Source of the DNA: Sinohyriopsis cumingii
Lineage: Eukaryota; Mollusca; Bivalvia; Unionida; Unionidae
NCBI GenBank assembly: GCA_028554795.2
Contig: CM068835.1
Coordinates: 61,420,719 to 61,484,718, forward strand
Direction: 5' to 3'
Length of the DNA stretch: 64,000 nt
Shown: piece after piece, positions 14,512 through 27,704 of the stretch
How positions within the stretch are numbered: the stretch's first letter is position 1
Layout: every line of letters starts with the position of its first letter
Notes under the pieces: generated by a model
Seen by the model: the letters and a program-made list of their open reading frames with translations, nothing else
Database searches by the model: none
Told to the model about the DNA's origin: nothing
Position numbers and translations under genes: made by a program

Positions 14512-14690
14512 CACCTCACATCTGTCTTTGTGGGCTTGAGTGTTGTCTCGGGCAACGTGAATATGTGAAAAAGCTGCCAGTAGCTTTTTGAGAATCGATG
14601 GTTCCTCCCGAGTTCATCTCCCACCAATATATTGGCCTCCGTCAATAGGTTATCATCTGCTGACAATGGTATTAATCCCACACACAAAAA
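14512..14690 (+). mobile_element. SINE-1 copy, 5'-truncated and diverged
   Basis: The sequence follows the SINE-1 body: 'acctcacatctgtctttgtg', then 'gaatatgtgaaaaagctgccagtagct', 'cgatggttc', a degenerate core and a 3' end near 'atggtattaatccc'. The tRNA-like head is missing or too diverged to see. Confidence 0.72.
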
Positions 14691-14869
14691 CAGAACATAA
14701 AAATAATGGATATAATCGGTCAATATTTATACAGAAATGTGCGCTGTTTGATCACGTTGCCAAGTTGTCAACTAAATAAGACCTTCTCGCGAAGCTATTG
14801 GTTGTTACAAGTTTGAGATATTGAAGGTATGTATAGCTCACATTAAACAGGAAGAAGAGCAGCAATGTA

Positions 14870-17800
14870 CATAGCGTTAATACTTGGGTCTCTATGGGGA
14901 TCAAGAGAATTTAACATTTCGCCTCCATGATGAAATATGTTCATTTGACGGGAAAATGCAAGGTTAAAAGTGTCAATAGTTATCTACTATTTAAACCCAG
15001 GTCATTTATCATTCAAAATCTGTATATCTGCTAGCAGATACGCAGCGTTCTATTAGATCCATAGTTTCACATATACCATGCGTTTGGGAGTGATCAAAAG
15101 CTCACATTTACTATTTAGTATGCGTTATCGATTCACCACCACACACTTATATACTGAACAAGAACAATACAAAGCAGAATGGGGAATGTAACATAAATAT
15201 AATCTCTTATAAACAAGACTAACATCTCAGACTACTGAAAACTGTTCTGTTGTCATTTTCTAAACAAAGTAAAGCTCCTAACCCCCTATAACGTCTGTAC
15301 CATCCACACTCAAACATAATTATGTACCATCATACATGGAGTGAAAGAAGATGAAGAGCAAGAGTTTATGCAGTAAATGCACTATTAATAGGGTTGTACA
15401 CGTATTATCCACCACCCAAACGTTTACAAGCAGAACTGGCCAATTCCTCACATGTTTTATTCACTATGCCGTTTAGAGTGATCAACACCAACACACCTAC
15501 GAATTAGACAGACTAGAATGTTAAAGAAGGGATTCAAAGTAATATTTAAAATCCTTATAAACATATCTAGATTCCCATTTCTGCTATAAGACTCACGGTA
15601 TTCGTTCAATTAACATTCCAAATTTGCACAAAGTCAAATGGTATTAAACATTCAATAACTTTAACTTTGTGTGTGCTCGTGACCAAAACTATATTAATAA
15701 GTATAGATGCATCATGGATGACGGCTTCTGAGTCAGGTGCTATTTTCGGTAAATACTATTCCAAATTCAAGTCTCGTTCTTGAGTTACAAGTAGGATACG
15801 TTCTGAATAGATTCAATTTACTAAAATATATATTTTATTATCAATTAATCCTGTTGAGTCAAACCCCAAATTGCTTTATTTTATCTTCACCCATTTAGAG
15901 ACTGTTTCCCATTGTTCCATACCATAAGTATCGGAAGTCATATAGCTTCTCTTATAAACAATGTGAAGACTACAATACCCTATAACGTTTCAACCATCCT
16001 TTTTCAAACGAAGCCACAATCTCTTCCACCTTATAATGCATAGAACCTGCCAGTAAAGTAAACGTATCATGCATGTAGAGAGGAACATACATTGGCTTAC
16101 ATCTAAAATCCAAACACAAACGTAAATCCTATATGGGGTCAACCATTACTATTTATTCACTTTCTAATCATCTACAATGTGACTTCCAGGAAATGTTGAA
16201 TGGCTACATATTCTAACAAGGTGACATTTATCTGTTCAAGTTTTAGTATTGTTTAGAGATGACGAACGAATTAGTCACATGAAGAGAAAGTTCTGTCAGA
16301 GGTAATTTACATTAGTGGATCATTTGCAATATCTAATTGTAATATTTTATGCACATAATTTGCGGTAACAACATTTCATCTTGAATCATTTCAAATGGAA
16401 ACCTTTCTCCACGAACGTTTAGAAAACGTGTCCATGACAACGTTTCTAATGCTACGGACATTCAATTTATTACCTGAGGATGAAAGTTGAAATATAAATT
16501 GACATGCAGTTGCCCCCCCCCCCATCAGTCTCACTTAGAAAAACTATTTGGTAGGCTGCGCAATTTTCTGTCACATATATTAGATAAAAAGATGCATAAA
16601 TCTACCTTTTACAAATTTTATTGAGTGGACCTATCGCATTGGATTGTGTACAAGAGCGATAAAAGGATGCACACTGTAGCTATGCTTTAAATAACTTTGA
16701 AACTAATACATCTATTTGAATGTCTACTCTCTACGTTTCTTTCTCGACTGATTGATTGATCGAACGATAACATTCGCAATTGAAATAAATCATAAGAATG
16801 CAATTGTATTTCTGCGAGTGAAGGCTGGAACGAAAAAAACTGTAATAACAGTAAGTGGGGTGTGTGATTTTTAATATGCTTGGGTGTTTTTATGTCCTAG
16901 TGATGCATATTTAGTGTTACGTGTTTTCGAAATGTACGATTTACCAGTCCATATTTTGTACATGGAGTGACCTTTTTATTTACCACAATGTCAAACTCAA
17001 TCAGAATTTTGAGTGAAGCTTAGGTTTATTATAATATTACAAATTTTCATATGGTTAACATTATTGGTACAAGGGGGAATTTAATATTAAGCCGTCAGGT
17101 TGAACTATTTATAAACAAACGTGTAATTTTTACCATAAGGATTTCATTAGGTTCAACATGATGGGCCTCTGTAGGTCAAGATACAAAATGTAATGTTTAT
17201 AAATGCCCATAGTTATTTACCTTAAAAGCCTAAACGTCAACTATCTTATTCCCAGTAATGTACTATTCAATGCCCCACATTACCACGTCATTTAAGTGTC
17301 TAATAACAAAAAATATCTTATGTTCATAAGTTCAATTGACCCACCGAGTAGTGTTTTAAACGAAGTGGCATAAAATAAAATTTAAATCCCTTATAAACAC
17401 CTAATTTATTTCTTTACCTATAATATTCCGATCATCTTCTTATGGACAAAGTAAGATCCCTGTACCGCTATATCTTCCACATCATATATTTTTATCAAAA
17501 CTACCATTGTTACTAACTTTATAATGTTTATAACACTACAGTGAAGTGCAATCAGTGTGAAAAATAGAAATAAACTATATTCGCAAACATACCTATATTA
17601 TATTGAAAATGGAATGGAAAAGTAGAAAATAACAAGAAAATATATGGCAATTGTGATAATAAAATGACACCTACTATCAAACACCTTGTCATCTACCATG
17701 TACTACCCAGTAATGTTAAATACGCCGTTTCAAGTGACCAATACCCTACAGTTAATATTAAACACGCCTATTAATCGTGACCACACCCACCAATCAAATA

Positions 17801-18000
17801 GCCACATATGATAGGATGTATACAAATAGGTAAACATAAATGGCATCTTTTCTAACATAAACTTCATAATTACTATAATACTAACCATCAAGCAGAAGGA
17901 ATAAAAAAACGTGTAGAACGATTCACTCTAGACACGCATATATATTTACACATGATCATGGATAGAGTGAAATATAGTAAAGAGCAAGAGTGCATTCTGG
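14870..18000. repeat. Dispersed repeat family C, diverged units
   Basis: Recurring phrases include 'gagtgaaagaaga..agagcaagag' at about 15340 (related at 17955-17990 and 50269-50297), 'tctactatt.aaaccc' at about 14980 (related at 49862) and 'ccttataaac' followed by a 'ccatc..ctttt.aaac' block. These recur here and at 47500-50750. The region looks like several diverged copies of a noncoding repeat, with no ORF of note. Boundaries are approximate. Confidence 0.5.
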
Positions 18001-18009
18001 AAAAGTAAT

Positions 18010-18560
18010 GCTTTCACTGCCATCCGCGAAATGTCTTTGACCAAGGCGATCACCACGCTATCAGCAGAACGGCTTTGTTTTGGGGCGGAGACAGTGTAAC
18101 TCAGCATTTGGATGGCCGGCACACTCGTCTTTAAACTTGTCTCCTACCATCGTGTTTGCTTTGTTGTAGAGTGGTTGCTTCAGTGGATATTCGCTCTTGT
18201 CTTAAATTTTGGCATTTTTAGCCATATCGCGATAGATATGAACATATCGCATTAACAGTAACGACATGCAGACCCTCCTCCGTCTCTTCCAGCGCACTCT
18301 CGAGCTTCTAAACGATTGCGGTGACAGCCTCATTACAACGATATGACTTTGGCTTATTTGATTATCCATCACGGTCGATGACCATACAGTGGAAGTTACG
18401 TGGTCAGCGATTTTCCGTGTGCTCCTTTTACATAGACTGTTGGCAGGACATTTTACCTTAACGTAAGGCGCATATTGATCATGTAAGGAACACGCACCTA
18501 GTGATGGTGGTGTGCGAATGACACTGGAATGACACTGGGATGACAATCGGTTGTTCACTC
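18010..18560 (-). pseudogene. Polinton/adintovirus-type DNA polymerase B relic, internally deleted
   Basis: On the minus strand, 18010-18186 encodes a block like the post-motif-C region of protein-primed type B polymerases, with the anchor GDKFKDECAGHPNAEL. The adjoining 18186-18245 aligns base for base with 51351-51411 of the other relic, just past motif C. From about 18262 the sequence instead matches 52530-52760, the N-terminal part of the polymerase. Some 1.1 kb between (exonuclease end, palm, motif C) is therefore absent. Protein-primed B-family polymerases replicate Polinton/Maverick and adintovirus-like DNA. This copy lacks its catalytic centre and carries stops, so it is dead. Confidence 0.72.
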
Positions 18561-18574
18561 TTGTATGAACAAAT

Positions 18575-19050
18575 AATTAGCTTTCCTGGATAGCTACTGG
18601 CAAGCTTTCTGACATGTTCACATTGACCGTGTCAGGACTAAGTCCCACACTGGTAGAGGTGAGAAGTCCATGGTTTGTAAAGGCCAAAAAATTCATCTAC
18701 ATAAAAAATCATATTATTATCGTTTCGCTATGGCAGTACAAGAAGCGAGTCGATCAGGTTGCTGTGATTCAATCTGGTGTATTTAAAGGAACCTGTAAAC
18801 AGAGTTATCTCGCTTACTCTACAAGGTACTGTAAAAAAGATAAGCATATTTTAATATTGATATTGTCATTACACATAAATTTTGCTTAGGATTTATATTT
18901 CGTCTCAAGGAATTCTTAGCGGCATATCATATCGTTTTAAAAACATGCTGTTGTCAAAACACTGTAAAATTGTGATATTTCCTTCTCTTGCAGTTCATAA
19001 AAGCATTTTGTGCTTCGCATTGTATTTTATTTGTCTTGAAATAGTATTAC
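18575..19050. repeat. Direct repeat D, copy 1, containing a SINE-1 fragment
   Basis: This block is closely similar to 20205-20730. Its first part (about 18590-18665) is a minus-strand SINE-1 fragment ('agctactggcaagctttct'), and the rest is unassigned shared sequence such as 'gttatctcgcttactctacaa'. Copy 1 lacks about 35 bases that copy 2 has near 20630-20665. It joins directly to the LINE fragment at about 19050. Confidence 0.8.
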
Positions 19051-20075
19051 AAAATCCATAGAGACAGGTTCAAATGCTGCTAAAGATTGCCGCTCAAATT
19101 TTGTATCCCAACTGTATGCTGACGACGAGTCAATTTAAATTGTGGCGTCAAGCTTATCTCTAATGGTTTGTACTTTGTCAAGGAAGAAATCTGCAAACAG
19201 GTCTGGAAGGTCGACTAGAGAGAAGGTATTTGGAAGTGATGCACATTTGTTCCTTGACATTAGATTGTTAGTAATCTCGAAGAACTCTTTGCAGCTGAAA
19301 CTTTCCATGATATTAGTACTGTAGTGGGCTTATTTCGCTGCATAAATTATATTTGTGACATTCTTCTTAGCGGCTTCATATATTTGCTTACGAATAGTGA
19401 GTCCGGTGGAAATCCAAAGCCTCTCAGCTTTACGGCGGTCACTTTTAGCAGTGCGAAACTGGTCCCTAACACTGCTATACCATGGAGAACACTTTTGTGT
19501 TGATACTCTGCACTTGGTAGCTGGGGCATGTTTGACGAGCAATGAACGCAGGGTGTTATGAAGTTGTTCTGATGTAGAAGGTAAGCAAGTTATTAGGTTT
19601 GCTTGGATGTCATGCATTAGTTTGGTTGTTGTTATCATACGGAGGTTTCTTTTAGTAACATATAATGGTGGAGGGTTAAGAAGAAACACATACGAACTGA
19701 ACAGCCAATGCATGATGGACACATTAAGGTAGACGAAGACAGGCGACAAGCACATAAATCATGAAAACGGTACCAAAAAAACGGAACAGCTGCTTCAAGC
19801 TGGTTAAGCGATATCGGCCATCTTGACACCTATTCCCATTATTCTGGATTTTTCTTCGCAAAACCAAGCAACTGTAAATGGTTATATGTGTTAAATATAT
19901 TCAGTAACACGGAATTAGTTCCCCGTTTTCAAATTAGTATTTTTTTTCTTCTACAAAATCTAAATCGTAGCTCCAAAATGAAAGCTGGTAATGTTTTATT
20001 CAGAAGCTAGTAAATGTCTTTTTTTTAAAAGTAATTGATAAAGGTTTGTTGACATCTTGTAAAATAATTAGCTTT
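19050..20075 (-). pseudogene. CR1-like LINE fragment, copy 1, endonuclease deleted
   Basis: On the minus strand the segment between the endonuclease and RT is present. A frame at 19330-19755 carries KLMHDIQANLITCLPSTSE, a KHAPATKCRVSTQKCSPWYS stretch and an RRKAERLW..TGLT block. Below it, at about 19150-19260, is the 'LPDLFADFFLDKV'-type block. Compared with the longer copy at 21540-24575, this one jumps at about 19677 from 'gggttaag' to 'aagaaacacatac'. This removes about 1.1 kb that holds the endonuclease. The shared 5' part then continues to about 20075. It is not functional. Confidence 0.8.
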
Positions 20076-20126
20076 CGTTCACAATTATTTATAAAATTTG
20101 CCTGATTCTAAGTAATATGTTTTCAG

Positions 20127-20330
20127 TTGTTGTTGCCTTTGGGTTTAATGACATTTTCAGCAGAATAGGTTATTCGTGTTGGCCATTATATTAGGTGGTA
20201 GAAGAATCCGGGAAGAACTACTGACTCTTGGAAAGCTACTGGCAAGCTTTCTGACATGTGCACCTTGACCGAGTCGGGACTAGGACCCACACTTGTAGAG
20301 GTGAGAAGTCCATGGTTTGTAAAGGCATAG
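20127..20330 (-). mobile_element. SINE-1 copy
   Basis: The reverse complement follows SINE-1 from a (CAA)-like tail remnant (about 20127-20137) through the core ('gttggccattata'), the 'gaatccgggaagaac' stretch and the 'agctactggcaagctttct' body. The head is degenerate. It forms the left part of direct repeat D copy 2. Confidence 0.8.
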
Positions 20331-20730
20331 AATATTCATCGACATAAAATATCACATTATCTTTTCACCATGGCAGTACAGTATGCGAGTCGATCAAGTT
20401 GCTGTGATACAAGATGATGTATTTAACGGAAACTGTAAGCAGAGTTATCTCTCTTACTCTACAAGGTACTGTGAAAAAGACAAATATATTTTAATATTGA
20501 TATTGTCATTACACATGAATTTTGCTAAGGATTTACATTTTGTCTCAAGGAATTCTTAGCGGCAAAGCATATTGTTTTAAAAAATGTTGTCAAAACACAG
20601 TAAAATTGTGATCTTTCCCTCTTTTGCAGTTGAATGCTTTGAACATGACAATTCAAGCTAATTTTTCATAAAGCATTTTGTGCTTCGCATTGCATTTTAT
20701 TTGTCTTCAAATAATATTACAAAATACTGT
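20205..20730. repeat. Direct repeat D, copy 2
   Basis: This matches 18575-19050 in the same orientation over nearly the whole block, including the 'attcttagcggca' and 'agcattttgtgcttcgcat' landmarks. Unlike copy 1 it is not followed by LINE sequence. Together with 'ataattagctttc' occurring at both 18570 and 20072, this suggests an old tandem duplication with later deletions. Confidence 0.78.
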
Positions 20731-21541
20731 TAATATAACTCGCGAAAGAGTTTAGCCGTTCATATATTATGTATATTATCCTCCCAATCCTGGATAATGC
20801 ATTTCATACATTTGTTATCGTGACTGCGTAATTATCAACATGTGACACTACTGGTTGATAGTAGACGCCTTTGTCTCTAAAACCTATGCTTAAATAAAAT
20901 TATATGCGTATTATATCCGCGTAATTCCTCGAAATCCTTTCCTTTTCCATTGTAAACCAAAAAATATTCATAATAACAAAGCTGCCATACACAATTGCCA
21001 GATAGTAGTCTGCCAGTGCTGTCATGAATACAGTGGAAATATTAATGGTCAAACACTGAGTTCCTGTTGGTCTAATATATAATTAAAGGACTCCGATTTC
21101 AATGTATTAGGACTGATCATGATGATTTGCATAATACATTATATCGTAAAATTATATATGTATCGATACAAATGCCTGTTTGAATGTATATGTAGTAAAT
21201 GCATTCCTTAAAGGTGTAATGAATGTATGTTTTCGTATATATCCGTCACTTTTGTATACATGTATAGAATTAAATTGTCCATCGTTTTTATGATACGTGA
21301 CCAACAACTTATGAGACAGATAAAGTAAAGAAACCGTAAATAACAATAATAATAATAATAATAATAATAATAGCATGCTCATTATTCCCACTATGAAAAC
21401 AAAGTCATATGGACAGCGTTCTTTTGCATACCAGGGTCTAGCAACGTGGAACGAATGGCGTCAACTATCATCCAAGAGTGTCACATGTTGATAATTACGC
21501 AATCACGATTAGAAATGTATGAAATGCATTAACCAGGATTG
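20731..21541. other. Unassigned AT-rich sequence
   Basis: No element or gene is recognised. An (AAT)n tract at 21342-21372 is the only simple repeat; its translation as a leucine run is an artefact. Confidence 0.4.
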
Positions 21542-24500
21542 GGATGATAGTATACATAATGCAAATTGAGCTAATGCGTCTCAGCTCAAGATATGCAGCC
21601 TTGCATATGTTCATGACATGTTTGTACAATGTGAGAGTACTGTCCAGAGTAAAACCTAGGTTTCGTACTGATTGTGTGAATCAACATTTGTTACATGTTA
21701 AAACAATACCTGTCAATGTATGTAGTAGTTTTATTGGAAGTGAATCAGAAAAGATGGGGAGTGATTGTGTTTCACGGTTAATCTTGAAACGGAGAGTAGA
21801 GAAAGAAGAATGTGACATATGATAAGTTTAATTTAAATTTTATTTAATTACGAACTTTCATTTTTATCCAATAAAATAATATCTTAGGTTTTAAATACTT
21901 GTCAAAAAAAACAAATGTTCACATAAAGTAAACGAAGTGCTTATGAAACGAACGTGCAATTGATATTTAGATCAAAATTATGGTTAGGCATCGTTACCCC
22001 TTTATCTGTGAAGTAATTAAATGTGCAGACATAATTTGTGTCATGTTGACCAAGTAGGACTTGAACCACAGGAAAGTTGTATCATAAATGCCAAATACAT
22101 GATGGTGACGGTGAAGTAATATATCATGGTAGATTCAGTACTGTGGTAATGGCGATATGCAGATTGTACTTTGCTAAAAAGAATGTTTGAATTTAGATGA
22201 GATACAGGCTGGGATAGAACAACCTTTTCTAAGATTTTTTTATATGAATGGGAAATTATATACTATGCGGTAGTTCTTTAAATTGTTATGGCCGAGTGTC
22301 AGTTTCTTCATCAGAGGCTTTACAATGGCAGTTTTGAAAAATGATGGGAATTCCCCAAGTGAGAGGATGGTATTAATAACATCAGTTAGTGAAGCTAATA
22401 CTGGATCTAATCACTCAAGCAGCAGTTATGTTGAAATTGGATCAAGGTCACATGACTTTGGTGCAATCATCATCATGACTGTACGTACGAAATCCATAGA
22501 GACAGGTTCAGATGCTGCTAATGGTTGCCGCTGAAATTCTGTATCCGAACTGTATGGTGACGACGAGTGAAATTGTGTTGTTTAGCTTATCTCTAATGGT
22601 TTGTACTTTGTCACGGAAAAAATTTGCAAACAGGTCCGGAAGGTCGACTGGAGAGAAGGTAGTTGGAAGTGGTGTACATTTGTTCCTTGACATTAGCTTG
22701 TTAGTAATCTCGAAGAGCTCTTAGCAGCTGAAACTTTCCATGATATTAGTACTGTAGTGGACTGATTTCGCTGCATGAACTATATTTGTGACATTCGTCT
22801 TAGCGGTTTCATAGATTTGCTTATGAATAATGAGTCTGGTAAAAGCCAAACCCTCTCAGCTTTACGGCGGTCTCTTTTAGCAGTGCGAAACTGGTTACTA
22901 GCACTGCTATACCATGGAGAACACTTTTGAGTTGATACTCTGCACTTAGTAACTGGGGCATGGTTGTCGAGCAATGAACGTATGCAGTTATCGAGTTGTT
23001 TTGCTGTAGGAGGTAAGCAAGTTGTTAGGTTTGCTTGGATGTCATGCATTAGTTTTGTTCTTTTTATCATACGGATGTTTCTCTTAGTAACAGATAAAGG
23101 TGGTGGGTTAAGGACGTCAAGATGGCATATAATGCAGAGGTGATCTGATGCAAGTTCGTGGGATACCAGGTAGGACCGTAGATTGTCATCATCAGGTCTA
23201 TGAAGAATCCAGTCTACAAGGTGACTATGTTTATGGGTGGGTTGGTTAACTGACTGTTTGAGGTTGAAAATCTACGAATTTTTATGTGTTTGGGTTTCCG
23301 AGACAGTCAAAATGAAAGTTGTAATCTTCAAGAATAATCAAGTTGCCTCCTATCTAATTTCCATACTCCAGGAAATTCTGAAACTGCTCCAAAAATAGAG
23401 GTTCAGTCAACTTGTTTTTTCTACTAGGAGGAGGGCGGTATAGGCAGACAAAATGGACTGACCTTTGCTCCAGTGTGAGTGCGGTTTGGACTAGTTCGAA
23501 CTATGAGTGGTATAAATTGAAAGTTGTGGTTTGGTTAAGACGTTTGATCTTGGAGATCTTTTTGATGACAGCAATTCCACCTCCGTGAGAGTGGCGGGGG
23601 AACGACTTTATGGAGTAACCAGTGGTTGTTAGATCCGCGCACATGTTCTCATCGCCTGATGTTTTTAGCCATGTTTCTGTCAGGAAAAAGACGTCTATAT
23701 TCTGGTCGTTGATACAATTAACTATTTTTGCGCGCTTTTCCGGTGGTCCTACTGCTTGGGTATTGAATAATTCATTACGCTGATGTATATCTTGGATAGT
23801 TGACACACAGGTTGACGATTGAATAGGGATTTGAATTAAGTTATCTAAATTAACGGTCGAAGTTTTAAATTGTTGAGTCGGAAAGGGTATAAGGAAGATA
23901 ACTGGAATTTTTTTTCCTATTATACGCCGGCCAGGTTTGAAACAACGTTTCAGTTTTCGCTTCTGTTTGCATTTAAGTAATGATGAATGTAGTCCCAGTT
24001 CGTTTAGGCTAGAGCGCAGTGTAGTGTGGAGAGCCAAGGAATGGTCAAGTACAGCAATTAATGAGGGTTCATCATAGCGTAAACCGGTTGACTGGCGAGT
24101 ATCACTTGATGGCGGTTTGTTCAACAACAAAGGAAGTTGTAGCAGTGGAGCAAGATAGCTGAGAAAAAGTCAAATTGTTCTCCAAAACAAGGAGATCAAG
24201 AAATACATACGAAGTGAACGGCCAATGCATGACGAACACAGTAACGTAGACGAAGACAGGCAACAAGCACATAAATCATGAAAACGGCACAAAAAAAAAA
24301 ACAGAACAGCTGCTTCAAGCTGGTTAAGCGATAGCGGCCATCTTGACACTTATTCCCATTATTCTGGATTTTTCTTCACAAAACCTAGCAATTGTAAATG
24401 GTTGTATGTGTTAAATATTCTCAGTAACACGGAATTAGTTCCCCGTTTTCAATATTATTGTTTTTATCTTACAAAATCTAAACCGTAGCTCCAAAATGAA

Positions 24501-24575
24501 AGCTGGTAATGCTTTATTCGGAAGCTAGTAAATGTCTTTTTTAAAGACATTGATAAAGGTTTGTACACATCTTGT
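21542..24575 (-). pseudogene. CR1-like LINE ORF2 relic, copy 2
   Basis: Reading down from 24575 on the minus strand there is first a noncoding 5' part. Next comes an AP-type endonuclease block (23501-24130: FLTETWLKTSGDEN and SFPRHSHGGGIAVI). The pre-RT region follows (22508-23070: KLMHDIQANL, CSPWYSSASNQFRTAKRDRR and LPDLFANFFRDKVQTIRD), and then RT blocks near 22030-22490, including a VINTILSLGEFPSFFKTAIV-type block, SAYRHYHSTES and an FGIYDTTFLWFKSYL block. A late RT block near 21545-21660 reads VRNLGFTLDSTL..CKAAYLELRRISSI. The catalytic YADD region is missing or unreadable in the AT-rich 21830-22020. Frames change and stops occur. These elements copy themselves by target-primed reverse transcription; this copy cannot. 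Confidence 0.85.
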
Positions 24576-26810
24576 ATAAAAATAGCGAAAACAATAACCG
24601 CTGTGAATTTGACAGGCCGATCGTCGGTAGGTTTAGACATTGTCTATGTCATCCCTCAGCACAAAGTAATTGCGTGAATTTGTACATGTATTAGCACCAT
24701 AATGTATGTGTTTTCTCGTGGTTAAGTTTGGTTTAATAAATTTCAATCTGCTTTCCAATGTGCTTTGTGAAAGCATTAAGTCAAAATTGTTAATTAGTTT
24801 GAATATAAATTAGCACCATTACCACATAACGATGTTGGAAAACGCAGCGTTTCATTCCAAAAAAACATGCGAGCTGATATTATATCGTGTAATAAAACTA
24901 TTTATTTATCATGGCACGTCATTATTTTACAAACCAAAATATTTTGCACGCATTTTGTAAAAGTAATTAAGCTCTGGGATTGATTTCATCGTTTCAATAG
25001 TTTGAGTTTTTCCTTCGCATTGTAGTGGAAAACGTGAGTAAAAGAGAGTATCTAACTTACATAATGCAATGGTGTCATTTACAACGGAAATTATATATTT
25101 CTGCATTTTATTAATTCTTCTCTGTTTCAATTGAATTTTTATGCAATTTATATAGTAGAATTAAAAATCAATACATGATAACTTTTCGGAGATTGTTTTG
25201 ATACAGATGTCACCTTCTAACATACAGTAATATAGCATTGTCTAACTCAAGATTTTCTTCACTGACAATAGCGAAGTACAAATTACGTTGCAGCTGCACA
25301 TTCCTGTTTCCTTTCTTCATTTACAACATTTTGTATTGTGTTGAAGTTTATCGTCTGAATAAATGTTCCTCACAATTCTCAGTTCTTGGTATGTAATTAA
25401 AGGGAAAGTAAAAACGTGATTCAGAATGACGTGTGTGCACTTAGAAAAGTTACAACATATGTAGTTGCTGGAAAAGGTTATACGGCAGATTTATCTTATC
25501 CGGATAGAGTATGAAATTCACTTATCTTACGTCAAGGCATCATGTTCTAATTCATTTTAATCTAGACGCTATTTTACAACTGTCTTTGTCTACACTATTT
25601 ACGTCCTCTGACAAAGTGTAAATTTATAAATGTGACTCCGAGTCTTCGCCAATACATACTTATACGTCAGTAGTAACACAGATTGCAAGCGCGCAATCAT
25701 TTTTTAAAGGTATACAAGATCAAGAGTCGATATCCGTTAATAAAAGATATTGCCTTGGTATCCTATCTATAAAGAAATGCTTCGTGATGACGACAGCCGC
25801 GATTAATGCTGCTACATGAAAGCAAAGATCGAATTAAATCGGTAGGAACACTATTCGGTATATTTTGAGAACAACATTACGTCCAAACCAGAAGAGAGAT
25901 AAAAAGATTCCAAGGGAATTTCTGAAAGGCGTGGACTTCGATAGCTATTGCTCCATTTTACCGAAATCGGGTTGCCTTTGTCACTGACATGAAGTCAGTG
26001 AGAGATAACATGTTTCACGAATAAGCAGGGCGTCTAAAATTGTAAGCGAAGTTGTAAAGCTGAAAATCTGTAGAAAGGCACAACAGCCAGGCATGCTGAA
26101 GGCTGCGAAATATACTATATCAAACACGAATTATTATCCTGATATTCGTCTGCTATTTTAATTGATCAACTTCATTATTTCGGTCTTGAATGTACTGGTT
26201 TTTTTCAGATAATATATCTTGTGTGAGTTTAATACAATCATAAAATACGCTGATAAAATCGTTAACATATCAATCTACATGCAAATTGCAGAATAATGCA
26301 AAACAAAAAAAAGATTACCCACTGAAAGTTTTACTTTTGACACGTTAATGACGAATTGACCGACGAACTATGTGCACATATATGACCTCTACAATAATGG
26401 ATATAAATATTTTCCGACAATGCCATATATTTACCGCAAAAACGCTGGCTGGAAAAGTGAAAAGAAGACACGTTTACGCCATGTCCAATGGCTTTAGAGA
26501 AATCTTTAAAAAGAGAAAACCTGCAAAGACACAATTTATTGATGGAACGATTGACCGCTATGTAGCTTACGGATCTGCGGAAAGATATAAATATTTAATA
26601 TTTGTTCAACTCACTCAGTCAGATAAATATATATAGTGGAAAGACTTAACGAAAGCTTGAAAGCTATGACTTGGAAGTATTTCATAATGAATAAAACATT
26701 CATTAATTTACTACATTTAATGGAGGGATATAACACAAAGACAATAGATGAATATAAATAACTGTACTGAAAGGAAGAAAAACAGAGTAAATAGTATTTA
26801 TCATAATATT
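24576..26810. other. Unassigned AT-rich sequence
   Basis: No recognisable coding domain is visible. A plus-strand frame at 26370-26636 (88 codons) has no family I recognise and no splice support. The stretch at about 26135-26170 resembles 33680-33715, which links this edge to the repeat block that follows. Confidence 0.35.
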
Positions 26811-27563
26811 TGTCTACCTGACCATATTTACGTTTGATCATCAAATTTGATAATGGTTGATACAGTTAAAATGTAAACACACATACAAAATCGAAACTTA
26901 TTGAGGAAATATCTAAAAGCAGACAAATTTTCATCGGTGATCCAATTGTTTACACATTGAACGATTTAAAAGGAAATAAAAGAGTAGACATTTTTTAGAA
27001 AGAAGAGTATCATTTTAGTTTAAAGACAACACATAGAAAGGTAAAATGCTATTTCAAGAAAGCTGAATGAACGGTAAAATAAATATAGTCCTTCAAACGA
27101 ATATGATCTACATCTTTTCTAAAACACTGAAAAATATAATTTATTTGTGTGTTTAAAGCTGACAAATTAAAACCTTCATTTTTGGACTGTCATAATGTAA
27201 CACTGGTAGATTCAACCACGTTAAGGTCATATAATTTTATCCAGTCTTGTAAACTGACACATGTATGGTATGATTTTTATTTTGGATTTAATTAGACTTT
27301 AGGATATATGTGCATGTGTAGGTTACTCGGCTATCATCTTTGTAGATAAGTAGTAGAGATATGAAAAAATATGCTAAGGCGACCGATTAGACAAGCATAT
27401 GAGAAGAAGACAAACCTTGTCTACCAGTGTATACCCAGAATTCAAATACAAAAAGAGTAAACAATTATATGGTGTCTGATCTTTGATATCGACCACATGA
27501 ACGTTCGGCTTTGCAACGTGTAGACGAGCGATGTACACGTAAACAGGGGTCTAAATATGTATG

Positions 27564-27704
<141 letters not shown>

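Noticed and set aside
18575-20730. Direct repeat D as a pair of LTRs around an internal region
   Set aside because: The repeats contain a SINE-1 fragment, lack TG...CA ends and primer-binding sites, and the sequence between them is a LINE fragment in the opposite sense.
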